Below are positions 13,121 to 21,401 of a stretch of 22,175 nt of DNA, in pieces. A program made the position numbers and the translations under genes. Every line of letters begins with the position of its first letter. Position 1 is the stretch's first letter. The DNA comes from JBDLRH01 sp039800165 (lineage in GTDB: Bacteria; Pseudomonadota; Gammaproteobacteria; Burkholderiales; Burkholderiaceae_C): contig JBDLRH010000145.1 in the NCBI GenBank assembly GCA_039800165.1, forward strand, positions 1 to 22,175, in the 5' to 3' direction. The notes beneath the pieces were generated by a model that was not told the DNA's origin, searched no databases, and was given only the letters and a program-made list of their open reading frames with translations.

Positions 13121-15496
13121 TCAGTCGCGCTTCAGCCTTGCGAAGGCATCGGCCATCGCAGTCGGCCCGGCAGCTGCATTGCCGACGTGGCTGCGGCCTG
13201 TTCCACCACTCCAGCTGCCGCGTGACGCTACGCCACGACCGCCGCCACTGTCATGGCGGTGGGACGCGTCCTCGCGCGCCGCGCCGCCGCCCTGCCCCGC
13301 TGGCTTCATGCTCAGGCTGATGCGCTTGCGCGGCAGGTCCACCTCCAGCACCCGTACCTTGACGATGTCGCCGGTCTTCACCACCTCGTGGGCATCCTGC
13401 ACGAACCGGGCGCTCAGCTGGCTCACATGGATCAGGCCGTCCTGGTGCACACCGATGTCCACGAAGGCGCCAAAGGCCGCGACGTTGCTGACCGTGCCCT
13501 CGAGCAGCATGCCCGGCTTGAGGTCGGCGATGTCGCTGATGCCCTCGTTGAAACGCGCCACCTTGAAGTCCGGGCGCGGATCACGGCCCGGCTTCTCGAG
13601 CTCGGCCAGGATGTCGCGCACCGTCACCACGCCAAATCGTTCGTCGGCATAGGCCTCGGGCTTGAGGCTGCGCAGCAGCTCGGCGCGGCACATCAGCTCG
13701 CGCACCGTCTTGCCGGTGCGCTCCAGCATCTTCTGCACCAGCGGGTAGGTCTCGGGGTGCACGCCGGTCACATCCAAAGGGTCGTCGCCTTCGCGAATGC
13801 GCAGGAAGCCAGCGCTTTGCTCAAAGGCCTTGGGGCCCAGGCCGGTCACCTCCAGCAGCTGCTTGCGGGTGCGGAAGGTACCATTCGCATCGCGCCAGCG
13901 CACCACCGAGCGCGCCACCGAGCTGCTGAGCCCGGACACGCGCGACAGCAGCGGCACGCTGGCGGTGTTGAGGTCCACCCCGACCGCGTTCACGCAGTCC
14001 TCCACCACGGCATCCAGCTGCCGCGCCAGCTCGCTCTGGTTCACGTCGTGCTGGTACTGGCCCACGCCAATCGCCTTGGGTTCGATCTTCACCAGCTCCG
14101 CCAGCGGGTCCTGCACGCGCCGCGCGATGCTGACCGCACCGCGCAGGCTCACATCGATGTCGGGCAGCTCGGCGCTGGCAAATTCGCTGGCGCTGTAGAC
14201 CGAAGCGCCCGCCTCGCTGACAACCACCTTGTCGACCGTCGCATGTCCGCCGGTGCGCGCCAACTGCTTGATCAGGTCGGCAGCCAACTGGTCAGTCTCG
14301 CGGCTCGCGGTGCCGTTGCCGATCGCGATCAGGTTCACGCCGTGCTTTTCGCACAGACGGCCCAGGGAATGAAGCGAGCCGTCCCAGTCGCGGCGCGGCT
14401 CGTGCGGGTAGACGGTGGCGGTGTCCACCAGCTTTCCGGTGGCGTCCACCACCGCCACCTTCACGCCGGTGCGAATGCCCGGGTCCAGCCCCATCACCAC
14501 GCGCGGGCCGGCGGGTGCTGCCAGCAGCAGGTCGCGCAGGTTGTCGCCAAACACCTTGATCGCCACCGCCTCGGCCGATTCGCGCAGACGGGTGAACAAG
14601 TCACGCTCGCTGGAGAGGCTGAGCTTGACGCGCCAGGTCCAGGCCACGCACTTGCGCAGCAGGTCGTCTGCCGCACGGTTCTGGTGATGCCAGCCCAGCT
14701 GCAGCGCGATGCGGCCCTCCGCGATGGACGGGGTGCCGGGCTCGGGCTCCACCGGCAGGGCCAGCTTCACATCCAGCAACTCAAGCGCACGACCGCGAAA
14801 CACGGCCAGTGCACGGTGCGACGGTACCCGTGCGATCGGCTCGTCGTACTCAAAATAATCGCGGAATTTCGCGGTGTCGGGATGGTTGGCATCCTTGCCC
14901 GGCAGCAGACGGCTGCGCAGCACACCTTCAGACCACAGCCACTCACGGATATCCTGCACCAGCGCCACATCCTCGGCCCAGCGCTCCGACAGGATGTCGC
15001 GCACACCGTCGAGCACCGCAGGCACGGTGGTGAAGTCTTCGCCACCCTCGCCCTTTTCGGCTTTCACATAGGCCTGTGCCTCATCGGCCGGCACGCGGTC
15101 GGGATCGGCCCACAGCAGGTCGGCCAGCGGCTCCAGGCCCGCCTCGCGCGCGATCTGGCCCTTGGTGCGGCGCCTGGGCTTGTACGGCAGGTACAGGTCT
15201 TCCAGGTCTTGCTTGGTGGCAGCGGCTGCAATGGCCGCCTGCAACTCCTGCGTGAGCTTGCCCTGCTCGTCGATGCTCTTCAGGACGGCCGCGCGGCGGT
15301 CTTCGAGCTCGCGCAGGTAGCCCAGCCGGTATTCAAGCTCGCGCAGCTGCACATCGTCGAGGCCGCCGGTGGCCTCCTTGCGGTAGCGGGCAATGAAGGG
15401 AACGGTGGAGCCCCCGTCGAGCAGCTCGACGGCGGCCTGCACCTGACGCTCGTGGACGCGGAGCTCGGCGGCGATCTGACTCAGGATGGATGGCAT
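13121..15496 (-). CDS. tex: RNA-binding transcription accessory protein Tex
   Basis: A 791-residue protein with the standard Tex order: N-terminal helical region (TVPFIARYRKEATGGLDDVQLREL), a YqgF/RNase H-like domain starting at about residue 330 (VVMGLDPGIRTGVKVAVVD), VSEAGASVYSASEFASAELP, a helix-hairpin-helix region (LLSRVSGLSSSVARSVV and LLEVTGLGPKAFEQSAGFLRI) and a C-terminal S1 domain (LEGTVSNVAAFGAFVDIGVHQDGLIHVSQL). After S1 comes a tail of about 60 residues rich in Gly, Ser, Arg and His. Tex proteins bind nucleic acid and affect transcription and gene expression. ATG 15496 is preferred to TTG 15502. A 127-base gap separates it from the upstream SDR gene, so it may have its own promoter, though I find no convincing -35/-10 pair. 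Confidence 0.95.
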   Translation of the reverse strand: MPSILSQIAAELRVHERQVQAAVELLDGGSTVPFIARYRKEATGGLDDVQLRELEYRLGYLRELEDRRAAVLKSIDEQGKLTQELQAAIAAAATKQDLEDLYLPYKPRRRTKGQIAREAGLEPLADLLWADPDRVPADEAQAYVKAEKGEGGEDFTTVPAVLDGVRDILSERWAEDVALVQDIREWLWSEGVLRSRLLPGKDANHPDTAKFRDYFEYDEPIARVPSHRALAVFRGRALELLDVKLALPVEPEPGTPSIAEGRIALQLGWHHQNRAADDLLRKCVAWTWRVKLSLSSERDLFTRLRESAEAVAIKVFGDNLRDLLLAAPAGPRVVMGLDPGIRTGVKVAVVDATGKLVDTATVYPHEPRRDWDGSLHSLGRLCEKHGVNLIAIGNGTASRETDQLAADLIKQLARTGGHATVDKVVVSEAGASVYSASEFASAELPDIDVSLRGAVSIARRVQDPLAELVKIEPKAIGVGQYQHDVNQSELARQLDAVVEDCVNAVGVDLNTASVPLLSRVSGLSSSVARSVVRWRDANGTFRTRKQLLEVTGLGPKAFEQSAGFLRIREGDDPLDVTGVHPETYPLVQKMLERTGKTVRELMCRAELLRSLKPEAYADERFGVVTVRDILAELEKPGRDPRPDFKVARFNEGISDIADLKPGMLLEGTVSNVAAFGAFVDIGVHQDGLIHVSQLSARFVQDAHEVVKTGDIVKVRVLEVDLPRKRISLSMKPAGQGGGAAREDASHRHDSGGGRGVASRGSWSGGTGRSHVGNAAAGPTAMADAFARLKRD

Positions 15497-15623
15497 GCGC
15501 AAACGCTCGGGCGCAACGATTGCACCCGATCAACAACGACAGCGGAAAATGAAAGCGCGCGAGTGTGCCACAGGGGCGTGCGCGCACCGGTTGCCACCGG
15601 GGCCGAAAGCACAACGTGCGGCG

Positions 15624-16529
15624 TCAACCTTCGCGCAGCTGCGCCTTCAGTTGCGCGCCGATCTCGGGCCGCGCGGCAAACGGGTCGGGCGGGTTCTTCT
15701 GCATCACGATCGCTTCCATGCGCTGCTGCACATTGCCCAGCGCCTGCGGGTGGCTGTAGATGTAGAACTGGTCGGCACGGATCGCGTCAAACACCTTTTG
15801 CGCCACCTCGGCGGCAGTGACCTTGCCCGAGCTGACGGCCTTGTCGCTCATCGCCTGGCCGATCAGCTGGCTCTTGGTGGGCTTGTCCGCCGGCAGGTCG
15901 CCCGGGCGGTTGCGGTGGCTCTGGCTGATGCCGGTGGGCACGAAGTACGGGCACAGCACGCTGGCACTGACCTGGTCGGTGACGAGCTTCAGGTCCTGGT
16001 ACAGGGTTTCGGTGAGCGACACCACGCCGTGCTTGGTGACGTTGTAGATGCCCATGTTGGGTGGCGTCAGCAGGCCCGCCATGCTGGCGGTGTTGACGAT
16101 GTGGCCGCGGTACGCCGGGTCCTTCTTTGCGGCCTCGAGCATCATCGGCGTGAAGCAGCGCACGCCGTGGATCACGCCCCACAGGTTCACGCCGAGCAGC
16201 CATTCCCAGTCGGCCACCGTGTTCTCCCACACCAGGCCGCCGGCGCCGACGCCTGCGTTGTTGAAGATGAAGTGCGGCGCGCCAAAGCGCTGCTGCGTCT
16301 CGCGCGAAAGCGCCTCGATCTGCTCGCCCTTGGATACGTCCACCTGCCTGGCCAGCACCTCCGCGCCCGCAGCTGTCATCTCTGCCGCGGCGCGGTCGAG
16401 CGCGTCCTGCTGCACATCGACCAGCACCAGGTTCATGCCAAGGCGCGCACCGATGCGCGCGCACTCCAGCCCGAAGCCAGAGCCTGCGCCGGTGAGGACG
16501 GCGGTCTTGCCCTTGAAATCCTGAATCAT
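15624..16529 (-). CDS. Short-chain dehydrogenase/reductase
   Basis: A 301-residue classical SDR that should oxidise an alcohol or reduce a ketone with NAD(P)(H). The cofactor motif is TGAGSGFG (13-20), NNAG is at 90-93, and the catalytic set is N115, S149, Y162 and K166 (YNVTK). An acidic D38 (LVDVQ) at the end of the second strand suggests NAD(H) preference. A C-terminal extension beyond the normal 250 residues includes FYIYSHPQALGNVQQRMEAI. AAGG lies 7 bases before the ATG, which overlaps the GST-like stop as ATGA. It is the last gene of the lipid-type operon. The substrate is unknown; the operon suggests a lipid-derived alcohol or ketone. Confidence 0.9.
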   Translation of the reverse strand: MIQDFKGKTAVLTGAGSGFGLECARIGARLGMNLVLVDVQQDALDRAAAEMTAAGAEVLARQVDVSKGEQIEALSRETQQRFGAPHFIFNNAGVGAGGLVWENTVADWEWLLGVNLWGVIHGVRCFTPMMLEAAKKDPAYRGHIVNTASMAGLLTPPNMGIYNVTKHGVVSLTETLYQDLKLVTDQVSASVLCPYFVPTGISQSHRNRPGDLPADKPTKSQLIGQAMSDKAVSSGKVTAAEVAQKVFDAIRADQFYIYSHPQALGNVQQRMEAIVMQKNPPDPFAARPEIGAQLKAQLREG

Positions 16530-17482
16530 GCGTCTGCCTTCTTCAAAACAAATCCGATGCGGGGGAAATGCACATGCAGCATGCCCGCGCGCTCATCCGT
16601 GCGGCGCAGGGTGTAGCGGGTGCGGGTGGCGGCCACGAGTTCGCCTTCGGTTGGCTCGGGGCCAAAGCTTTCGGCGGTGATCGTCACGCGCGTGCCAAGG
16701 GGGATGCCGTGGTCATCCTGAAAGGCCTCGCCGTCCAGGGGCGCGGGGCGGCTGCTGCGCGCGACATCGATGGCCTCGGCCGAGGTCAGCGCATCACTGC
16801 GGCCGTGCCCGAATGCCGCCATGCGGTCCATCCACGCCAGCACCCCCGGCGTGGCGTTCAGGATGTCACCCATCACCGGCAGGCGCACCCTGCTGAACCA
16901 CAGGGGGTGGTAGGCCGCGAAGTCAGCGACGCAGGGCGCACTGCCCAGCAAGAAGGGCTGGTCTTCCACCATGGTGGACAGGCGCCGCAGGTAGCTGCGG
17001 TAGGCCGCTGTCGCGTCACCGGGGCGAAGCCGGGTCATGCCGGTGGTCATGGCCCCGCGGTCGGCGGCGAAGGCCTTGGCCACCTCCGGCGGCTGGTTGG
17101 CAAACATCGCAGCGGCGCCGCGCGGCTGCAGGTTGTAGGCCATTGCGGCCCAGAACAGCTGGTGGTCGGCCCACTGGGCCAGCACCCGTGCCGCGCCACG
17201 CACCGCATGTGGGTACAGGGTGGGCGCGGGCTGGCGGTGTTCCAGCACCTCGCAGATCAGCGCGGTGTCGCAGTAGATGTCGGCGCCGACCTGCAGGAAC
17301 GGCGTCTTGCGGTAACCGCCGGTGAGCGCCAGCACATCGGGCTTGGGCATGATCGACGGCACCGTCACCGACTTCCACGTCAGGCCCTTGAAGCCCATCA
17401 CCAGGCGCACCTTCTCGGAGAACGGCGAGGTGCCGTAGTGGTGCAGGATCAATGCATCGGCATCGGGTGCAGCGTCAGCCAC
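16526..17482 (-). CDS. Glutathione S-transferase-like protein with an extra C-terminal domain
   Basis: A 318-residue protein. Residues about 10-85 are a thioredoxin-like GST N-domain (LILHHYGTSPFSEKVRLVMGFKGL, then GYRKTPFLQVGADIYCDTALICEVLE). Residues about 90-215 are the helical GST C-domain. The last 80 or so residues (LGTRVTITAESFGPEPTEGELVAATRTRYTLRRTDERAGMLHVHFPRIGFVLKK) look like a small beta domain that ordinary GSTs of about 210 residues lack. GTG at 17482 is chosen over TTG at 17500 because a full AAGGAGG (17493-17487) lies 4 bases before it and the TTG would begin with non-conserved residues. The gene overlaps the desaturase by 8 bases (GTGGCTGA). Conjugation or isomerisation of an operon intermediate is possible but unproven. 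Confidence 0.87.
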   Translation of the reverse strand: MADAAPDADALILHHYGTSPFSEKVRLVMGFKGLTWKSVTVPSIMPKPDVLALTGGYRKTPFLQVGADIYCDTALICEVLEHRQPAPTLYPHAVRGAARVLAQWADHQLFWAAMAYNLQPRGAAAMFANQPPEVAKAFAADRGAMTTGMTRLRPGDATAAYRSYLRRLSTMVEDQPFLLGSAPCVADFAAYHPLWFSRVRLPVMGDILNATPGVLAWMDRMAAFGHGRSDALTSAEAIDVARSSRPAPLDGEAFQDDHGIPLGTRVTITAESFGPEPTEGELVAATRTRYTLRRTDERAGMLHVHFPRIGFVLKKADA

Positions 17483-18587
17483 GGGGCCTCCTTGGGGCAA
17501 AGATGAGCTTCAGGGTGTCGGCCACGTCGCGCACCTCGGCGCCATCCAGCGCGCCCTTGGCCTGCAGCGCGCGGTGCAGCGCCGGCAGCCGGTAGTGCGG
17601 TACGGCCGGGTACAGATGGTGCTCAAGGTGGTAGTTCACATGGTGCGGGAACAGGAACAAGCGCGCCAGCCAGTTGCCCGCGCTGCCCCAGGTGCGGTTG
17701 CTGCGTGCGGCCGTCAGCGGCGAGCCCAGGTCCGTCACCGCGCCGTGTTCGCAGATGGCACGCAGGCGCAGGATGGGCTGCAGCACCGTCACCATCGGCA
17801 GCAACCACAGGCCGAACCAGGCCAGCACACCCATGGCGCCGCCGAGTGCAAAGGCCACCACCGGCGCAGCCAGGTGAAACGCCACCACCAGCATGCGGTC
17901 CTGCCGCGCATCGGCGCGCAGCTGCGGCGAGGTGTCGTCCAGCGGCCGGATGGCGCGCTGTGTGTCTTCGTTGAGGGCGGGCGCACCGAAGAAGTAGGCG
18001 TAGGTCTTCCACGCGTTCAGGCCCGCCAGGTCACCCGCGAGCTTGCGCCACAGGTAGCCCACACCGCGCGGGTAGCCGCCGTGGATGGCGGTGTCCGGGT
18101 CTTCCGGCCCGTACAGGTTGTTGTGGTGCAACCGGTGCGTGACGCGGTAGGTGCACATCGACACGCCGCTGGCCATGCCGATCAGGCGGCCCAGCGCGTC
18201 GTTCAGGCTGCGCTGCGCAAACAGCCGGTAATGCGCCGCATCGTGCGACAGGATGAACATGCCGTGCTGCGCCACGCCAATGAGCACCAGGCCCGCCAGC
18301 AGGACGACGGCACCGAGCAGGCGGCCGCCCAGCGCCGTGCCCGCAGCGTCAGCGCTCAGCGCGGTCCAGCCCTGCACGCTGACCCCCATGCCCAGCGCGA
18401 TGAGTGCGGCGGTCTGCCCGATGGCCAGCACGGAGCGCCCTGCCGACAGCCGGGTCAGCGGCGCCAGTTCGTCCGCACTGAGCACGCGGCGCGCCTGCGC
18501 ATTGGCCCAGCCGGGAGCGCGCAGGTCGTCGCGGAACTCTTCGCCGACGGGCGCCATCGGTGCGCCGGGGTCGGTGGTGGTGATCAT
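17475..18587 (-). CDS. Membrane-bound fatty acid desaturase-like di-iron enzyme
   Basis: A 370-residue integral membrane protein with the three histidine boxes of the desaturase superfamily: H115DAAH119, H151RLHH155 and H320LEHH324. Hydrophobic segments at about 50-72, 88-112, 233-248 and 252-272 fit the usual four-helix topology, with the boxes on the cytoplasmic side. It should insert a double bond or hydroxyl into an acyl chain using oxygen and an electron donor; no ferredoxin or reductase partner is visible here. The ATG at 18587 overlaps the GNAT stop as ATGA, with GAGG 8 bases upstream. The substrate (lipid acyl chain, acyl-CoA or free compound) cannot be told from sequence. Confidence 0.9.
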   Translation of the reverse strand: MITTTDPGAPMAPVGEEFRDDLRAPGWANAQARRVLSADELAPLTRLSAGRSVLAIGQTAALIALGMGVSVQGWTALSADAAGTALGGRLLGAVVLLAGLVLIGVAQHGMFILSHDAAHYRLFAQRSLNDALGRLIGMASGVSMCTYRVTHRLHHNNLYGPEDPDTAIHGGYPRGVGYLWRKLAGDLAGLNAWKTYAYFFGAPALNEDTQRAIRPLDDTSPQLRADARQDRMLVVAFHLAAPVVAFALGGAMGVLAWFGLWLLPMVTVLQPILRLRAICEHGAVTDLGSPLTAARSNRTWGSAGNWLARLFLFPHHVNYHLEHHLYPAVPHYRLPALHRALQAKGALDGAEVRDVADTLKLIFAPRRPRG

Positions 18588-19060
18588 GTCGGGGCCCTCA
18601 GCATCTCGAGGTGGGGAATGCCATCTTCCATGTACGGCGCGCCTTGCGCAACAAACCCGAAGTCGCGGTAGAAGCGCTCGAGCCGTGCCTGCGCGCTGAT
18701 GCGCACGGCGCGCCCCGGCCACACCTGCATGCAGCGTAGCAGGCCCTGCGCCATCAGAACGCGGCCGAGGCCGGTGCGTCGCGCCTCAGGCGCGGTGATC
18801 ACGCGCCCGATCGACGGCTCGGGGTATTTGGCGCCGGCATCCACCACCCGCAAGCAAGCCAGCAAGCGCCCCGCGGTGTCGCGGCCCAGCAGGTGAAACG
18901 CCTGGCGATCCACACCGTCGGCGTCCTGGAACACGCAGGCTTGCTCAACCACGAAGACTTCGCTGCGCAAGGCCAGCAGGTCGTACACATCCAGCGGTGA
19001 CAGGGCCTCCAGCCGGGCCCAGGTCCACAGCAGCTCGGCCTGTTCGGCCACCTTGGCCAC
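18584..19060 (-). CDS. elaA: ElaA-type GNAT acetyltransferase
   Basis: A 158-residue GNAT protein. ElaA hallmarks are LLALRSEVFVVEQACVFQDADGVD (29-52), then GRVITAPEARRTGLGRVLM containing the acetyl-CoA loop (RTGLG), and FYRDFGFVAQGAPYMEDGIPHLEM at the end. It should acetylate a small amine or protein; the family substrate is not established. It begins with GTG at 19060; a second GTG at 19051 is also possible, as both have purine-rich sequence nearby. It lies 12 bases after the reductase stop and overlaps the desaturase start. It is not obviously a lipid enzyme, so its place inside the operon is notable. Confidence 0.88.
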   Translation of the reverse strand: MAKVAEQAELLWTWARLEALSPLDVYDLLALRSEVFVVEQACVFQDADGVDRQAFHLLGRDTAGRLLACLRVVDAGAKYPEPSIGRVITAPEARRTGLGRVLMAQGLLRCMQVWPGRAVRISAQARLERFYRDFGFVAQGAPYMEDGIPHLEMLRAPT

Positions 19061-19072
19061 CCTGCCCTGCGC

Positions 19073-20089
19073 TCAGATCAGCTTGACCAGCTGCTTGCCG
19101 AAGTTCTTGCCCTTGAGCAGGCCGAGGAAGGCCTCGGGCGCCGCGGCCAGGCCCTGGGCCACCGTCTCGCGCGGGCGGAACTTGCCGCTGCCCACCAGCT
19201 GGCCCAGCTCGGCCAGCGCCTCGGGCCAGACTTCCATGTGCTCGCTGACGATGAAGCCCTCGACTTTCAGGCGGTTGATCAGGATCAGCGAGGGCGCGGC
19301 CATCGGCAGCGGTGCGCCGTCGTAGCCGGCGATCATTCCGCACACTGCAATGCGTGCAAAGGCATTGGTGCGCAGCATCACCGCGTCCAGCACCTTGCCG
19401 CCCACGTTCTCGAAGTGGCCGTCGATGCCCTTGGGGCAAGCCTCCTTCAGCGCCTTGGACAGCGACATCGTGTCGGCGTGCTGCTTGTAGTCGATGCAGG
19501 CATCAAAGCCGAGTTCGTTGACGACGTAGTCGCACTTGTCCTTGCCGCCGGCAATGCCCACCACCCTGCAGCCGCGTGCCTTGGCCAGCGCACCGTAGGC
19601 GCTGCCCACCGCACCGCTGGCCGCGCTCACCGTGACCGTCTCGCCCGCCTTGGGCGCGATGATCTTCACCAGGCCGTACCAGGCGGTCACGCCCGGCATG
19701 CCAACCGCGCCCAGGTAGTGGCTGATCGGCACATGGGTGGTGTCCACCTTGCGCAGCATGCCGGGTGCGTTGCCGTCCACCACGCTGTACTGCTGCCAGC
19801 CGCCCATGCCCACCACCGTGTCGCCGATGGCGAACTTGGGGTGGCGGCTCTCGACCACCTCGCCCACCGTGCCGCCGATCATCGGCTGGCCCAGCGGCTG
19901 CGGTTGCGCGTAGCTCTTGCTCTCGTTCATGCGGCCGCGCATGTACGGGTCCAGGCTCAGGTAGTGGTGACGCACCAGTACCTGGCCGTCGGCCAGCGCC
20001 GGGGTCTGCACCTCCACCAGCTTGAAGTTGGCCGCAGTGGCCTCGCCGGTGGGTCGGTTGTCCAGGAGGATCTGCTGATTGAGCGGCAT
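19073..20089 (-). CDS. NADPH-dependent enone reductase of the CurA / leukotriene B4 dehydrogenase family
   Basis: A 338-residue zinc-independent medium-chain dehydrogenase/reductase. It has the N-terminal family motif LSLDPYMRGRMNESKSY (44-60), the nucleotide-binding loop AASGAVGSAYG (156-166), GIAGGKDKC with K183 suited to NADPH, and FENVGG near 226-231. Relatives reduce alpha,beta double bonds of enones such as curcumin or 15-oxo-prostaglandins. No zinc ligands are seen. The leader before the ATG at 20089 is CA-rich with an AGGA about 10 bases upstream. It sits between the thioesterase (54-base gap) and the GNAT gene (12-base gap). Reduction of an unsaturated ketone made by the neighbouring enzymes would fit. 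Confidence 0.9.
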   Translation of the reverse strand: MPLNQQILLDNRPTGEATAANFKLVEVQTPALADGQVLVRHHYLSLDPYMRGRMNESKSYAQPQPLGQPMIGGTVGEVVESRHPKFAIGDTVVGMGGWQQYSVVDGNAPGMLRKVDTTHVPISHYLGAVGMPGVTAWYGLVKIIAPKAGETVTVSAASGAVGSAYGALAKARGCRVVGIAGGKDKCDYVVNELGFDACIDYKQHADTMSLSKALKEACPKGIDGHFENVGGKVLDAVMLRTNAFARIAVCGMIAGYDGAPLPMAAPSLILINRLKVEGFIVSEHMEVWPEALAELGQLVGSGKFRPRETVAQGLAAAPEAFLGLLKGKNFGKQLVKLI

Positions 20090-20143
20090 GGTGTGGGTTC
20101 CTGTGTTGGTGGGTGATTGAAAAGGATGCGCGGGAGGCAGCGG

Positions 20144-20575
20144 TCAGCCCCTGCGTTCGGTGTATTTGAATGTGCCGGTTGCGTGTGCGCAGGTCTCACC
20201 GTTCGGGCCGTACAGGGTGGCTTCGGCAAAAGCGAGCGATCGCGTGCGGTGCAACAGCTTGCCGCGGCACAGCAGCGGTTGACCATCGGTCGGCAGCGCG
20301 GGCTGCATGAATGTGGTCTTCATCTCGATGGTGATGACGGCCAGTTCGTTCTGGATGCTGCGCGAGGCGGTGGCCATGGTCACGTCCAGCAGCGTCATGA
20401 TCGCGCCACCGTGCGTCATGCCCAGCGAGTTCATGTGCTCGGGGCGCGGCGCGTATTCGATACACGAGCGGCCATCGCCAAATTCGGTGAGCACAAAGCC
20501 CAGGTGGTCGACAAAAGGAATCGTCGCGCCGAACGGAATGGCACGGCGGGCGTTGCGCACTTGCGGTTCGCTCAA
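20144..20575 (-). CDS. PaaI-family (hotdog fold) acyl-CoA thioesterase
   Basis: A 143-residue single hotdog domain. The central helix motif MNSLGMTHGGAIMTLLDVTMA (48-68) holds H55-G56-G57 and D64, the usual catalytic environment, and the sheet region ITIEMKTTFMQPAL is typical. It should hydrolyse acyl-CoA thioesters in the cytoplasm. The likely start is TTG at 20575, preceded by GGGGG at a spacing of about 9 and only 4 bases after the SDR stop; a GTG at 20560 lacks any ribosome binding site. With the acyl-CoA dehydrogenase two genes upstream this supports acyl-CoA chemistry for the operon. Confidence 0.9.
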   Translation of the reverse strand: MSEPQVRNARRAIPFGATIPFVDHLGFVLTEFGDGRSCIEYAPRPEHMNSLGMTHGGAIMTLLDVTMATASRSIQNELAVITIEMKTTFMQPALPTDGQPLLCRGKLLHRTRSLAFAEATLYGPNGETCAHATGTFKYTERRG

Positions 20576-20579
20576 GCGA

Positions 20580-21374
20580 TCAGCCCCCGGTGACCACGCT
20601 CACGCCGCCGTCCACCGCCAGCCACTGGCCGGTGATGTGCTTGCCGGCGTCCGACGCAAACAGCACGGTGATGCCCTTGAGGTCTTCATCGTCGCCCAGG
20701 CGGCGCAGCGGCGCGTGGGCAGCCAGCTTCTCTTCGCCCAGGCGCGCCAGCGTGCCCTGCGTCATCTTGCTCGGGAAGAAGCCGGGGCAGATGGCGTTGA
20801 CGGTGATGTTGTACTTGCCCCATTCGGCGCCGAGCGCGCGGGTGAAGTTCACCACCGCGCCCTTGCTGGTGTTGTAGGCAATCGTCTGCATCTCGGGCGG
20901 GTTGCCCCCCAGGCCGGCGATGCTTGCGATGTTGATGATGCGGCCGTGCGAGCGCGGAATCATGCTGGCCTTGGCGATGTGCTGGCTCAGGATGAAGTAG
21001 CCGCGGATGTTGAGGTTCATCACCTTGTCCCAGGCCTCCACCGGATGGTCCTCGGCCGGCGCCCCCCAGGCCGCGCCCGCGTTGTTGACCAGGATGTCGA
21101 CCTGACCCATGCGCTGCAGCGTCTCGTCGGCCAGGCGACGGATGTCGGCTTCCTTGGCGCAATCAGCGGCGATCCAGCGCGCGTCGATGCCGGCGGCCTG
21201 CAGCTCGGCGGCGGCCTCCTCCAGGTCTTCTGCCTTGCGCGAGCTCAGCATGATCTTGGCGCCCGCCTCGCCCAGGGCGTGGGCCATCTGCAGGCCCAGC
21301 CCGCGCGAGCCGCCGGTGACCAGCGCGGTCTGGCCGCTCAGGTCGAAGAGTTTTTCAATCGTGCGTGGGGTCAT
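20580..21374 (-). CDS. Short-chain dehydrogenase/reductase, FabG-like
   Basis: A 264-residue classical SDR. The cofactor loop is TGGSRGLG (20-27), with R46 in SSRKAEDL after the second strand suggesting NADP(H). NNAG is at 97-100, and the catalytic set is N121, S151, Y167 and K171 (YNTSK). The C-terminus GQWLAVDGGVSVVTGG is typical of FabG-like enzymes. It may act on a 3-hydroxyacyl-CoA or similar alcohol. The ATG at 21374 has only a weak AGAAAG upstream. It lies 27 bases after the acyl-CoA dehydrogenase stop and 4 bases before the thioesterase start. Confidence 0.92.
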   Translation of the reverse strand: MTPRTIEKLFDLSGQTALVTGGSRGLGLQMAHALGEAGAKIMLSSRKAEDLEEAAAELQAAGIDARWIAADCAKEADIRRLADETLQRMGQVDILVNNAGAAWGAPAEDHPVEAWDKVMNLNIRGYFILSQHIAKASMIPRSHGRIINIASIAGLGGNPPEMQTIAYNTSKGAVVNFTRALGAEWGKYNITVNAICPGFFPSKMTQGTLARLGEEKLAAHAPLRRLGDDEDLKGITVLFASDAGKHITGQWLAVDGGVSVVTGG

Positions 21375-21401
21375 GGGTTTGTCTTTCTCGTGCGACGCCG
21401 C

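Noticed and set aside
15587..15600. CCGGT-TGCC-ACCGG hairpin downstream of the last operon gene as a terminator
   Set aside because: The stem has only five pairs and no T-run follows on the minus strand; too weak to call.
13253..15820. An 855-codon plus-strand open frame opposite tex
   Set aside because: Long antisense frames are common opposite GC-rich genes. The product is low-complexity with no domain, while tex on the other strand has a complete domain set.
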